A DNA stretch of 64,000 nucleotides from Psychrobacter sp. APC 3281 (GTDB lineage Bacteria; Pseudomonadota; Gammaproteobacteria; Pseudomonadales; Moraxellaceae), in NCBI RefSeq assembly GCF_030407815.1, contig NZ_JASDCS010000002.1, forward strand, positions 48,572-112,571, read 5' to 3'. The notes under the pieces were generated by a model. The model was not told the origin of the DNA, did not search any database, and worked only from the letters and a program-made list of their open reading frames with translations. The position numbers were made by a program, and so were the translations under genes. Each line of letters starts with the position of its first letter. The first letter of the stretch is position 1. Positions 20,337 through 29,908 of the stretch are shown here, in pieces.

Positions 20337-21400
20337 ACTTGTGACTCCAAAGTAGCAGCGTGAGAGGGGCGAGAGGTAATATTAGAATCAATACAACGCA
20401 CCTTACCATTAGGCGTATCTAAAATAGGTGGCGGTACTTCGCAAGCGGGCTCCTTATACGGGCAACGAGGAGACAACAAGCAACCAGCTGGCCTATCATA
20501 TTGACTGGGCACAACTCCTGGTAAACTGTTTAGCCTATCTTGACCAATAGCCAACTCAGGGATGGCTTGTAGCAATGCTTCAGTATAAGGGTGAGCAGGC
20601 TTTTGGAAAATCTCCGGCACGGTACTGGTTTCGACCACTTGTCCCGCATACATAACCGCGACATCACGCGAGTTTTGTGCAACCAGACCCAAATCGTGGG
20701 TGATTAATACCATGGCCATTTGTTTTTCGCGTTGCAATCGGCTCAGCAAATCCATGATTTGCGCCTGTACTGTGACATCCAGGGCCGTGGTTGGTTCATC
20801 TGCGATAAGTAGTTTTGGCTCACAAGCAATGGCCATCGCAATCATAACCCGTTGACTCATACCGCCTGATAGTTGATGCGGATATACCTTAAGTCTGTTT
20901 TTGGCATCGGGCATCTCGACCAACTCTAGCAGTTCTAAGATACGTGTTTGTACGGCTGCGCCTCGCAAACCAAGATGCTTGCGTAGCACTTCACCTAGTT
21001 GCATCTCAACCGTAAAGCTTGGATTTAGGCAAGACATCGCATTCTGAAAAATCATAGAGATGTCTTTACCAATGATGCCGCGTCTCTCTTTGGCTGACAT
21101 ACTGAGCATATCTTTATTGTCAAATACCACTCGCTGTGCACGAACGGTCGCAGAAGGTGGCAACAGGCCCATCAGCGCCATCATGGTGACCGATTTACCT
21201 GAGCCAGATTCACCAACGACAGCGATGACCTCCCCTTGGGTAATCTTTAATGACACATCATCCACTGCGCGAAAGGCACGCACCCCTTGTCCAAAAGTAA
21301 CCGACAGGTTTTCAATATCTAACAGCAATGGTGCGTCTTTTGTTGATGCGCCATTCATAGACGTATGAGTGATAGGCGTATTAATTAATGGTTCAGTCAT
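20333..21400 (-). CDS. dppD: Peptide ABC transporter ATP-binding protein DppD/OppD
   Basis: The partner ATPase of DppF. Walker A is [16 protein letters not shown], the signature is [14 protein letters not shown], and Walker B is [12 protein letters not shown]. The C-terminal [16 protein letters not shown] is the family cysteine motif. At 355 residues it has about 20 extra residues ahead of the NBD. It lies one base after dppC and overlaps dppF by four bases. Confidence 0.92.
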   Translation of the reverse strand: MTEPLINTPITHTSMNGASTKDAPLLLDIENLSVTFGQGVRAFRAVDDVSLKITQGEVIAVVGESGSGKSVTMMALMGLLPPSATVRAQRVVFDNKDMLSMSAKERRGIIGKDISMIFQNAMSCLNPSFTVEMQLGEVLRKHLGLRGAAVQTRILELLELVEMPDAKNRLKVYPHQLSGGMSQRVMIAMAIACEPKLLIADEPTTALDVTVQAQIMDLLSRLQREKQMAMVLITHDLGLVAQNSRDVAVMYAGQVVETSTVPEIFQKPAHPYTEALLQAIPELAIGQDRLNSLPGVVPSQYDRPAGCLLSPRCPYKEPACEVPPPILDTPNGKVRCIDSNITSRPSHAATLESQV

Positions 21401-21401
21401 C

Positions 21402-22316
21402 TTAGGTCACCTGCTTTAATTTAGGATCTAGCGCATCGCGTAAGCCATCACCGGTCAGGTTAATCGATAGTGCAGCTAAGAAGATAGCGACACCCGGCCA
21501 GATTGCTAGCCAAACATTACTTTGAATATATTGACGCGCCGTACCTAGCATCGCGCCCCATTCGGCATCAGGTGGCTGTACGCCAAAGCCTAGGAAACCA
21601 ATCGCACCTGCTTCTAAAATAGCAGACGAGAAAATCATCGTTGCCTGTACGATAAGCGGTGCCATACAGTTGGGCAAAATAGTGATAAACAACAATCTGA
21701 GCACGCCAGCACCCATCACTTGTGAGGCGATAAAGTACTCACGTTGTAGCTCTACCATCGCAGTCGCACGAGTCAGACGAATAAAAGGCGGCGTACAGAC
21801 CAGTGCGATCGTAATAATCGTATTGGTCATAGAAGGCCCTAAGATAGCAGCAATGATAATCGCCAATAGCAAGCTCGGATATGACATCAGGATATCATTG
21901 ACCAGCATAACCGCTTTGCCCCAGACCTTTGGCCAAAACGCTGCACTTAGACCTAAAGAAATACCAACCAACATTGCCAAAGTCGTTGCGCTTAGACCGA
22001 TAAATAACGAATAACGTGCGCCATACATCACTCGAGACAATGTATCTCGGCCCGCATCATCAGTACCTAGCCAAAACATCGCATTGCCACCATCTAAAAA
22101 GGCAGGCGGCAATTGCTCTTGACCGGTGAACAGCTCGTAAGGATCATGAGGCGCAATAGCAGGGGCGAGTATGGCAACTAGGACCATCAATGCCAGTACA
22201 ATAAAACCAATCACAGCGCCTTTGTTTCGGCAGAACGTCGATAAAAATAGCTGCCAAGATGACGGCGGTGTGGCTGCCATCAGATTGACATCAGAGGGGA
22301 GAACAGAAGGCTTCAT
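21402..22316 (-). CDS. dppC: Peptide ABC transporter permease DppC/OppC
   Basis: An inner-membrane channel subunit of about 304 residues. Six transmembrane segments are visible, the first at about 33-55 after an N-terminal cytosolic tail, and the EAA loop is [20 protein letters not shown]. Two ATG codons lie three codons apart; the second (22316) has AGGA at better spacing and is chosen. dppD follows after one base. Confidence 0.92.
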   Translation of the reverse strand: MKPSVLPSDVNLMAATPPSSWQLFLSTFCRNKGAVIGFIVLALMVLVAILAPAIAPHDPYELFTGQEQLPPAFLDGGNAMFWLGTDDAGRDTLSRVMYGARYSLFIGLSATTLAMLVGISLGLSAAFWPKVWGKAVMLVNDILMSYPSLLLAIIIAAILGPSMTNTIITIALVCTPPFIRLTRATAMVELQREYFIASQVMGAGVLRLLFITILPNCMAPLIVQATMIFSSAILEAGAIGFLGFGVQPPDAEWGAMLGTARQYIQSNVWLAIWPGVAIFLAALSINLTGDGLRDALDPKLKQVT

Positions 22317-22449
22317 GAGCATTTCCTATAGTGGCTAGCGCAGTGACATTTTTTAGAATCTTATTCATAAAAAAGTACTAAGCATTGCTAAAACTTCACT
22401 TGAGCGCTAATCATCACTATTTATAATGTGAGTATTTATCAATGTTAAA

Positions 22450-23466
22450 TTAAGAAGTATGGCGGATACGTGGATTGATCAGACCATACAAAATATCAAT
22501 AAATAAACTAACCAAAATCAGAGCGGTGGCGACCAATAAAATACCATTTTGTACAATAGGGTAGTCACGAGTGAAAAACCCATCGAGTAGCCAATTACCA
22601 ACGCCTGGCCAACTAAAGATAGTCTCGGTAATAATGGCACCTGCAAGCAATGTCGCCATCTGCAAGCCAACGACGGTAACCACAGTAATCAAGGCGTTAC
22701 GCATTACGTGGACTAGTATCACTCGGCGTGGAGATAAGCCTTTGGCTCGCGCTGTACGCACGTAATCCTCATCTAGTACCTCTAGCATCGCAGAGCGTGT
22801 CATCCGTGCAATCATCGCTAACGGAATGGTCGATAGAGCAATAGAGGGCAATATAAAGTGTTTGACCACGTTCCAAAACGCGCCAGGTTCTCCCGAACTT
22901 AGTGAGCCGAGTAACCATGAACCATACAGTGGTTGCACATCTAAAAACTGTGCGACAGATATCACCCCAGCGACGGGCAGGAGACCTAAATAATGAGCGA
23001 AGATACCAGTCAGGATAGGGCCCAATAAATAGATAGGCATAGAGTAACCTGCCAACGCGCCTGACATTAGGGTGTAATCAATCCATGTACCACGGCGCAA
23101 GGCAGCAAAGATGCCTAAGCTGACACCAATGACACTAGCGATAACAATAGCGCATAATGCCAATTCTAGAGTAGGAACAAAGTGGGCAAAGAAGTCTTGT
23201 AGTACGGGCGTACGAGTACGAAAGGACTGACCGAAATCACCCGTTAGGATGCCAGTCAAATAATCCCAATACTGGGCGACGAGCGGTTTGTCTAATCCTA
23301 GCCTTTCTAAGGCACGAGCATGTAGCTCGGGATCGACCATACGCTCGCCCATCATAATCTCGACGGCATCTCCAGGTACGAGACGAATCAGAGTAAAAGT
23401 CGATAGCGTTAGGCCAAGATAGACGGGTATTAGAATGGCAATACGACGCAGAATATAAAGTAGCAT
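22450..23466 (-). CDS. dppB: Peptide ABC transporter permease DppB/OppB
   Basis: A channel subunit of 338 residues. It starts MLLYILRRIAILIPVYLGLT, the standard N-terminus of this family with the first transmembrane segment, and has the EAA-type loop ETIFSWPGVGNWLLDG. Separated from dppC by 133 bases and from dppA by 186 bases, the latter containing a very stable hairpin that probably sets the ratio between binding protein and membrane complex. Confidence 0.92.
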   Translation of the reverse strand: MLLYILRRIAILIPVYLGLTLSTFTLIRLVPGDAVEIMMGERMVDPELHARALERLGLDKPLVAQYWDYLTGILTGDFGQSFRTRTPVLQDFFAHFVPTLELALCAIVIASVIGVSLGIFAALRRGTWIDYTLMSGALAGYSMPIYLLGPILTGIFAHYLGLLPVAGVISVAQFLDVQPLYGSWLLGSLSSGEPGAFWNVVKHFILPSIALSTIPLAMIARMTRSAMLEVLDEDYVRTARAKGLSPRRVILVHVMRNALITVVTVVGLQMATLLAGAIITETIFSWPGVGNWLLDGFFTRDYPIVQNGILLVATALILVSLFIDILYGLINPRIRHTS

Positions 23467-23555
23467 GGGCTGCTCAATAGTTGTGGTTCAATGATTAGAG
23501 TATTAGCGATGATGAAGAGATCCGTGACAAATCGCTTAATTCATATTGTTCATAT

Positions 23556-23612
23556 CATTCATATAAGTGCGGCTGGAGCAGAGTATCTGACCCAGCCGCA
23601 CTTATATGAATG
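23556..23612 (-). promoter_or_regulatory. Perfect 21-bp hairpin between dppA and dppB
   Basis: The left arm 23556-23576 and right arm 23592-23612 are exact reverse complements, enclosing a 15-base loop. The GC-rich core is GTGCGGCTGG. No U tract follows in the reverse direction, so it is more likely an mRNA stabiliser or processing stop that favours dppA over dppB than a full terminator. Confidence 0.85.
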
Positions 23613-23652
23613 AATAAATTGCTTATGTTGTAACGGAATTAATCAGTCAAGG

Positions 23653-25293
23653 TTATTCAACTTTTACACCATCGAAGCGTATTGAGCCAAGTGGGCTGAT
23701 TTTATAATCGACAACGTTTGGTGCGGTGAATACGGTCACTACCGAGTGTGCCATTGTTGTCCAAGGAAGCTGCTCTTTGAATATCTGCTGAGCTTGCTCA
23801 TATTCACTGACACGCTCATCTTGATTGTTAATCTGACGGGCATTGGTCACCAAATTATCGAAGTCTTTGTTACACCAGCGCGAGTAGTTATTACCACCGA
23901 CTGCGTCACAAGACAGTAATGAGCCAAGCCAATTGTCTGGATCACCATTGTCGCCAGTCCAACCTGCTAGAATGACATCAGGCTCGCCTTTAGCAGCGCG
24001 CTTGAGGTACTCGCCCCATTCATAAGTCACAAGCTTGGTATCGACGCCAATCTTCGCCCAATCTGCTTGTAGCATTTCAGCCATTAGCTTGGCATTTGGG
24101 TTGTACGGACGCTGAACTGGCATATACCATAGATTGATAGCTAGGTTGTCTGCGCCAGCTTCTTTGATCAGTGATTTTGCTTTTTCAACGTCGTAAGGCG
24201 CGTCTTTAAGTGACTCGTCATAGCCCCACTGCGTTGGCGGCATTGGGTTGGTCGCTTTGAGGCCTTCGCTCTGATAAACCGCATTGATAATAGCGTCTTT
24301 GTTGATCGCCATATCTAATGCTTGACGCACTTTAAGATCGCTCAGTTGAGGTTTTTCTACGTTATAACCGACATAGCCGACGTTGAAGCCAGGCTGATCG
24401 AGAACGGTGGCTTTACCTGACTTTTTGACAGATTCAATTTCAGCAGGTTTTGGATAAGCTGACACATGACATTCGCCCGCTTGCACCTTTTGCGCGCGAA
24501 CCGCTGAATCTTTGGTGATGACAAACACGAGGTTGTCGATATAAATGTCGTCTTTATTCCAGTAGTCTGGGTTTTTGGTATAACGAATTTGCGCGTCTTT
24601 TTGATATGAGGTAAAGACGAAAGGTCCAGTACCGACTGGCTTAGTATTGATATCAGCAGCATTACCAGAGGCTAGCAATTGATCTGCGTACTCAGCAGAA
24701 CCAATATAAGCAAAAGGCATCGCTAGGTTCTGTAGGAACGGCGCATTGGTTTCGCTAAGGGTGATTTTTACCGTATAGTCGTCAATCTTTTCGATATTAG
24801 AGATAATATCAGGTAGTCCCATGCCGACCGAATATGGGAATTCAGCAGGATAAGCTTTATTAAATTCAAAGTCTGGGTCAGTGATACGTTCTAGCGTAAA
24901 GACAATGTCATCCGCGTTGAAATCGCGAGTCGGAGTAAAGTAGTCAGTTGTACCGAATTTAACTCCTTTGCGTAGATTAAAGGTATAAGTCTTGCCGTCT
25001 TCGCTAATATCCCAGCTTTCAGCAAGTCCTGGCTGAATTTCAGTTTCCGCTCTTTTGAATTCTACCAAGCCATTATAAATAGGGAAGGCACTCGCATCAA
25101 AATCCGTACCTGAAGTATATTGCGCTGGATCGAATCCAGCAGGGCTACCTTCTGAGCAATAGAGCAATGTTTTGGGGGCTTTAGCATCTGAGCTAGCGGC
25201 AGAATCGTCGGTGGTTTTGTTGTCTCCACTACAGGCGCTGATACCTAAGACAAACGCCGCCAACATTGTAAGTTTGAAGAGTGATTTTTGCAT
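23653..25293 (-). CDS. dppA: Peptide ABC transporter substrate-binding lipoprotein DppA-like
   Basis: The extracytoplasmic binding protein of the importer, 546 residues, solute-binding family 5. The signal MQKSLFKLTMLAAFVLGISAC ends in a lipobox (ISAC, Cys21), so it is a predicted lipoprotein. Family motifs include FDPAQYTSGTDFDASAFPIYNGL and FNLRKGVKFG. Dipeptide specificity is inferred from similarity of the whole operon; haem or other peptides remain possible. It is the first gene of the operon, with the ribosome site ATAGGATGTAATA. Confidence 0.9.
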   Translation of the reverse strand: MQKSLFKLTMLAAFVLGISACSGDNKTTDDSAASSDAKAPKTLLYCSEGSPAGFDPAQYTSGTDFDASAFPIYNGLVEFKRAETEIQPGLAESWDISEDGKTYTFNLRKGVKFGTTDYFTPTRDFNADDIVFTLERITDPDFEFNKAYPAEFPYSVGMGLPDIISNIEKIDDYTVKITLSETNAPFLQNLAMPFAYIGSAEYADQLLASGNAADINTKPVGTGPFVFTSYQKDAQIRYTKNPDYWNKDDIYIDNLVFVITKDSAVRAQKVQAGECHVSAYPKPAEIESVKKSGKATVLDQPGFNVGYVGYNVEKPQLSDLKVRQALDMAINKDAIINAVYQSEGLKATNPMPPTQWGYDESLKDAPYDVEKAKSLIKEAGADNLAINLWYMPVQRPYNPNAKLMAEMLQADWAKIGVDTKLVTYEWGEYLKRAAKGEPDVILAGWTGDNGDPDNWLGSLLSCDAVGGNNYSRWCNKDFDNLVTNARQINNQDERVSEYEQAQQIFKEQLPWTTMAHSVVTVFTAPNVVDYKISPLGSIRFDGVKVE

Positions 25294-25752
25294 TATTACA
25301 TCCTATGTAATGGTAGGTAGGTACTCATGTATCCATATGTTCGTACTCGAGCATGAATACGATGAGAAAGCGTTTAGTGACCTCTAAAGTATCTATCTAT
25401 GCAGTATTTTATATATACAAAATAAAACATATTAAATGTTGTTATAACTTTAAATTATATAGATAGAAACTAAAAATATAAGTAAGTCGTTCGAATATAC
25501 TCTCTTAATCTGTGGTAATGCAAGCGATAAATAGACTAATTTTGATAAAAAATGCACGGTTTTACCGTATTTAGCACCAATAAGATATTAAATACTAGAT
25601 TCTACGGCTTTATGTTTATTTATTCTAAGTAGCAAAGAGACACGCTTTTAAATCGCTAACCAGTTACAATTTTACTCATTGTTAACAATTAGAAATAATA
25701 AAGTTATGCCTCTTTAAAATAATTAGCTATAAGCAGTTTGCCTAACGCAGCA
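25294..25752. other. Intergenic region upstream of dppA
   Basis: About 460 AT-rich bases upstream of dppA and downstream of the GMC oxidoreductase gene. No ORF with support, RNA gene or clear terminator was seen. Confidence 0.5.
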
Positions 25753-27381
25753 TTAAACAGGGCTATGGTTCGCCTTAATGAGATCGGCTATTTTTTCGGC
25801 AATCATAATAGTTGGCGCATTGGTATTGGCGCTAATAAGCGTTGGCATCACTGAAGCATCGATAACTCGCAATCCACTCACACCTCGTACCTTTAATTCC
25901 AAATCAACCACGGAGCTGTCATCCGAGCCCATGCGGCAAGTACCTACCGGATGATAGATGGTATCTGACTTATTTCGGATATAGCCGAGCATGCCGTCTT
26001 TTTCGAGGTAAGGGGCAGGATAGTCTTCAGTGATGTACTTAGCGAGTGCGGACTCTTGCATGATGGCTCGAGTACGCTCGGCACCGGCTACCATATACTC
26101 TACGTCTTTTGGATGCGACAGATAGTTTGGATCGATCAATACGGCATCGGAGGGGTCGGCTGAGTCCAATCTGACAGTACCTCGACTTTCAGGTCGTAAG
26201 TAGCAACTGTGACAAGAGACAGCGAAGCCGCGCCTGAGATCGCGACCATGTTCGATCACGCGCGAGATGACAAAGTGCAGCTGAGTATTTGGCCACTCTT
26301 TTGGGTCATCACCGACGCTAAAGAACGCACCTGCTTCTGCATAGTTGGTAGACAGTAACCCTGTACCGTCTTTTCTCCACTGCCGAATACTTTTGGTTAA
26401 TGTCGAAATCGATGCCATGCCAATACCGATGACGTCAGTCGTATTGACCTCATAATCAAAGACGACATCTAAATGATCCTGTAAATTGCCACCGACCTCA
26501 GGTGCATCTACCACCACATCAATACCATGAGACTGCAAATGCTCTGCAGGACCGATACCTGAGAGCATCAGGACTTTGGGTGAACCAAACGCACCACCTG
26601 ATAGGAGGACTTCATGACGCGCCGTGACAGTATGTTCGACACCGTCTTTTTCGTAGACGACGCCTGTCGCTTGATTGTCTTCGATAATGACGCGGTTAGC
26701 CTGCGCATGAGTAATGACAGTTAGGTTGGAGCGGTTTTGTACAGGATGTAGATAGGCGGCCGCGGCAGAGCAACGTTGGCCTTGTTTTTCACCATGGAAA
26801 TGAGTGACTTGATACAATCCTGTACCATCTTGCTTTTCGCTATTAAAGTCAGGGTTGTGATCTAGGCCGTTGGCAATCGCAGCTTCTACGAATGCCTTAG
26901 AGATGTCTCGTGGACTGAGTAGGTCGCTAACATGCAGCGGCCCGCTATCACCATGTAGCTTATCGCTACCACGAACATTATTTTCAGCTTTGATAAAGTA
27001 GGGCAGTACATCGTCAAATCCCCAGCCAGTACAGCCTTGCTCTACCCAGCGCTCATAATCTAGCTTACTACCGCGTGTGTAGATCATGGCATTGATCGCT
27101 GATGAGCCGCCCAGACATTGTCCACGTGGCTGAAAACCTTTACGGTTGTTAAGGTGCTCTTGCGGGGTGGTGTGAAAGCACCAATTGTTCAGTTTGAGCG
27201 GTTTACCAGGAACCATCAGAATCAGTCCAGCAGGCACGCGTACTGCTAGATCTTTGCCATCACCGCCGTATTCTAATAAACAAACACTGATATCAGGATT
27301 TTCAGTGAGACGGCTAGCAAGCACGCAACCCGCAGAACCACCACCGACGATGACATAGTCAAATGTTGTGTCAAATTCCAT
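25753..27381 (-). CDS. GMC-family FAD-dependent alcohol/choline dehydrogenase
   Basis: A 542-residue glucose-methanol-choline oxidoreductase. The N-terminal FAD site is [20 protein letters not shown], and GMC signature 1 is [19 protein letters not shown]. Signature 2 is the [18 protein letters not shown] region, and the active-site end is [10 protein letters not shown] followed by [19 protein letters not shown]. It resembles AlkJ/BetA-type enzymes that oxidise alcohols to aldehydes and feed the respiratory chain. The adjacent DUF779 and aldehyde dehydrogenase genes, all in one direction, support an alcohol oxidation pathway over choline, which has its own betA at 38292. Confidence 0.88.
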   Translation of the reverse strand: MEFDTTFDYVIVGGGSAGCVLASRLTENPDISVCLLEYGGDGKDLAVRVPAGLILMVPGKPLKLNNWCFHTTPQEHLNNRKGFQPRGQCLGGSSAINAMIYTRGSKLDYERWVEQGCTGWGFDDVLPYFIKAENNVRGSDKLHGDSGPLHVSDLLSPRDISKAFVEAAIANGLDHNPDFNSEKQDGTGLYQVTHFHGEKQGQRCSAAAAYLHPVQNRSNLTVITHAQANRVIIEDNQATGVVYEKDGVEHTVTARHEVLLSGGAFGSPKVLMLSGIGPAEHLQSHGIDVVVDAPEVGGNLQDHLDVVFDYEVNTTDVIGIGMASISTLTKSIRQWRKDGTGLLSTNYAEAGAFFSVGDDPKEWPNTQLHFVISRVIEHGRDLRRGFAVSCHSCYLRPESRGTVRLDSADPSDAVLIDPNYLSHPKDVEYMVAGAERTRAIMQESALAKYITEDYPAPYLEKDGMLGYIRNKSDTIYHPVGTCRMGSDDSSVVDLELKVRGVSGLRVIDASVMPTLISANTNAPTIMIAEKIADLIKANHSPV

Positions 27382-27571
27382 TTTATATTCCTTATAGCAT
27401 CCATGCTAATTAAAATAGGGTACGCTTTACAGTAACTATTATTCTGCTGAAATAATAAAATAAAAATGACTCTGCGGTATCTGTTTGCATCAATATCATA
27501 GGACAAGCGAAGACTGTTATATTCGGTATGTTATTTAAAATTAATGCTACTTAATTTTTCATCGAACGTGC

Positions 27572-27898
27572 TTATATCGCACAGATTTCTGAGCGTACGA
27601 TAAAGCGTTTGCCTTCAGGGATTTCTAACGAAAAACTCGCACCGCGACCATTGACAACATCAATGGTGAGATCAGTATGCTGCCATAAATTGTACTGTGC
27701 CTTACCCATATAAAATGGACAGCCAGCAAGTTCACCAACCAGTACATCTTGACCACCCACTTTGAACTCTCCTAATGGGTAGCACATGGGTGAGCTACCA
27801 TCGCAGCAGCCACCTGATTGATGAAACATTAGCTCACCGTGCTTGGATTTCAATAGATCAATTAACGCTTCACAAGACTCTGTTGCTGCAATTTTCAT
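27572..27898 (-). CDS. DUF779 family protein
   Basis: A small cytosolic protein of 108 residues whose function is not established. It has the conserved cysteine-rich motif QSGGCCDGSSPMCY and the aromatic segment QYNLWQHTDLTIDV. DUF779 genes are regularly found next to acetaldehyde-type aldehyde dehydrogenases, as here (158 bp downstream of one). The frame opens at a TTG at 27904, but the ATG at 27898 has GGAG eight bases upstream and is chosen. A role in metal handling or maturation of the dehydrogenase is a guess. Confidence 0.85.
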   Translation of the reverse strand: MKIAATESCEALIDLLKSKHGELMFHQSGGCCDGSSPMCYPLGEFKVGGQDVLVGELAGCPFYMGKAQYNLWQHTDLTIDVVNGRGASFSLEIPEGKRFIVRSEICAI

Positions 27899-28055
27899 AA
27901 TCAACTCCTATGCTATCAGTGTCGAAAAACTATATAATTCTAAGAAATTATTATTCAAAACATGGCTTTTTACAACTTCTTAAAGCGAAAATGCAACCTA
28001 TCTTGCGACAGATTGCATTTGTTTTCTAAGTACTGTCATGCGTTCACAGATTAGA

Positions 28056-29582
28056 TTAAAAGAAACCCATTTTTTTAGGGCTGTACGAAACCAGCATGTT
28101 TTTGGTTTGCTGATAATGATCGAGCATCATCAGATGGTTTTCGCGGCCGATACCTGATTGCTTATAGCCACCGAATGCCGCATGTGATGGATATAGATGA
28201 TAGCAGTTGGTCCATACGCGGCCCGCTTGGATACCACGTCCGAAACGATAGGCTTTATGTACACTACGAGTCCAAACGCCAGCGCCTAGACCATATAGCG
28301 TATCGTTGGCAATTTGCATGGCTTCTTCGTCGTCTTTAAAGGTGGTGACAGCGAGTACAGGTCCAAAGATTTCTTCTTGGAACACGCGCATGTCGTTGGT
28401 GCCTTCAAAGATAGTTGGCTTAACATAATAGCCGTCTGCTAGGTCGCCATCGTGTTTGGCTTGATCGCCACCGACTAGGACTTTTGCACCTTCTTTTTTA
28501 CCGATATCAAGATAAGATAAAATTTTCTCTAACTGATCTGAGCTGGCTTGCGCGCCAATCATAGTCTCAGTATCTAGTGGATTGCCCATTTTGATGTCTT
28601 CGACACGAGCGATACAGCGTTTGATAAATTCGTCGTAGATGCTTTCGTGTACGAGTGCACGTGATGGACAAGTACAGACCTCACCTTGGTTTAGGGCAAA
28701 CATGACTAGTCCTTCAACCGCTTTGTCCAAGAAGTCATCGTCTTCGTCCATGACATCAGCAAAGAAGATATTTGGGCTTTTGCCACCAAGCTCTAGCGTC
28801 ACTGGAATGATGTTTTCGCTGGCGTACTGCATGATGAGGCGACCCGTTGTGGTCTCACCAGTGAAGGCAACTTTGTTGATACGTGGGTTTGAGGCAAGTG
28901 GTTTACCAGCTTCAACACCAAAGCCATTGACAATGTTTAACACGCCTTTAGGTAAAATGTCAGCGATACCGATCGCTTCTAACATATATAGTATCGAAGC
29001 AGGCGTTTGCTCAGCAGGCTTCATAACGATACAGTTACCAGCGGCTAGAGCAGGGGCAATTTTCCATACTGCCATTAGAATAGGGAAGTTCCATGGGATG
29101 ATTTGCCCGACAACGCCAAGCGGCTCATGGAAATGATAAGCAATGGTGTCTTCATCAATTTGACTGATACCGCCTTCTTGTGCGCGGATGGCACTGGCGA
29201 AATAACGGAATTGATCGATAGCTAGCGGAATATCTGCCATCAAGGTTTCGCGCACAGGCTTGCCGTTTTCGTAGCATTCAGCAATAGCGATCGCTTCTAG
29301 ATTGGCTTCCATACTATCTGCGATTTTTAATAATAAATTCGCACGTTCAGCGACGCTGGTTTTGCCCCAAGCGTCTTTGGCAGCATGCGCGGCATCTAGG
29401 GCTTTTTCGATGTCTGCTTCTTTTGAACGGGCGACTTGGCAAATGGTTTTACCATCGATAGGACTTGGGTTGTCAAAGTACTCGCCATCGACAGGAGGGG
29501 TCCACTCACCATTAATAAAGTTATCATATTTTTCGCGGAATTGGACGGGACTGTTTTCAGTATTGGGATAAGCGTATAACAT
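28056..29582 (-). CDS. NAD-dependent aldehyde dehydrogenase, ExaC/AldB type
   Basis: Oxidises acetaldehyde or similar short aldehydes to acids. The product has 508 residues. The Glu base is in [12 protein letters not shown], the catalytic Cys is the first in [12 protein letters not shown], and the fold signature is IIPWNFP. The C-terminus [22 protein letters not shown] is typical of the AldB/ExaC branch. The start has GGAGTGGTTA ahead of ATG. It is the first gene of the set with DUF779 and the GMC enzyme, which together would carry an alcohol through aldehyde to acid. Confidence 0.92.
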   Translation of the reverse strand: MLYAYPNTENSPVQFREKYDNFINGEWTPPVDGEYFDNPSPIDGKTICQVARSKEADIEKALDAAHAAKDAWGKTSVAERANLLLKIADSMEANLEAIAIAECYENGKPVRETLMADIPLAIDQFRYFASAIRAQEGGISQIDEDTIAYHFHEPLGVVGQIIPWNFPILMAVWKIAPALAAGNCIVMKPAEQTPASILYMLEAIGIADILPKGVLNIVNGFGVEAGKPLASNPRINKVAFTGETTTGRLIMQYASENIIPVTLELGGKSPNIFFADVMDEDDDFLDKAVEGLVMFALNQGEVCTCPSRALVHESIYDEFIKRCIARVEDIKMGNPLDTETMIGAQASSDQLEKILSYLDIGKKEGAKVLVGGDQAKHDGDLADGYYVKPTIFEGTNDMRVFQEEIFGPVLAVTTFKDDEEAMQIANDTLYGLGAGVWTRSVHKAYRFGRGIQAGRVWTNCYHLYPSHAAFGGYKQSGIGRENHLMMLDHYQQTKNMLVSYSPKKMGFF

Positions 29583-29908
29583 TAACCACTCCTTGTTGTG
29601 TATTATGGTTATTTAAAATATGGTTACTTACGTATGACCATTTAAAAATACATTCTTGGTCTTCCTAACCAAGTTATCATCCTATCGTACTGAGCTTTTT
29701 AGCAGAACGATAATGACTTTTTATAATGATATATTTTGTATCGTATAACTTTAAGTTATGTGATATGAGTCGGTTAAAATGGTTCGCAAACGGTATGCAG
29801 CTGTTATAATTGTAAGCATCTACTTTGGCTTGCTATGGTTACTGAATTAATCATGGCGGCTTTCTTTTTGTACTATTTCTTCTTCATAATATTGGTTGGT
29901 TTGGATCT
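29583..29908. other. Divergent intergenic region upstream of the helicase gene
   Basis: About 325 bases. A TATAAT at 29805-29810 could be the helicase -10 element, but no good -35 is present. Nothing else was recognised. Confidence 0.45.
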
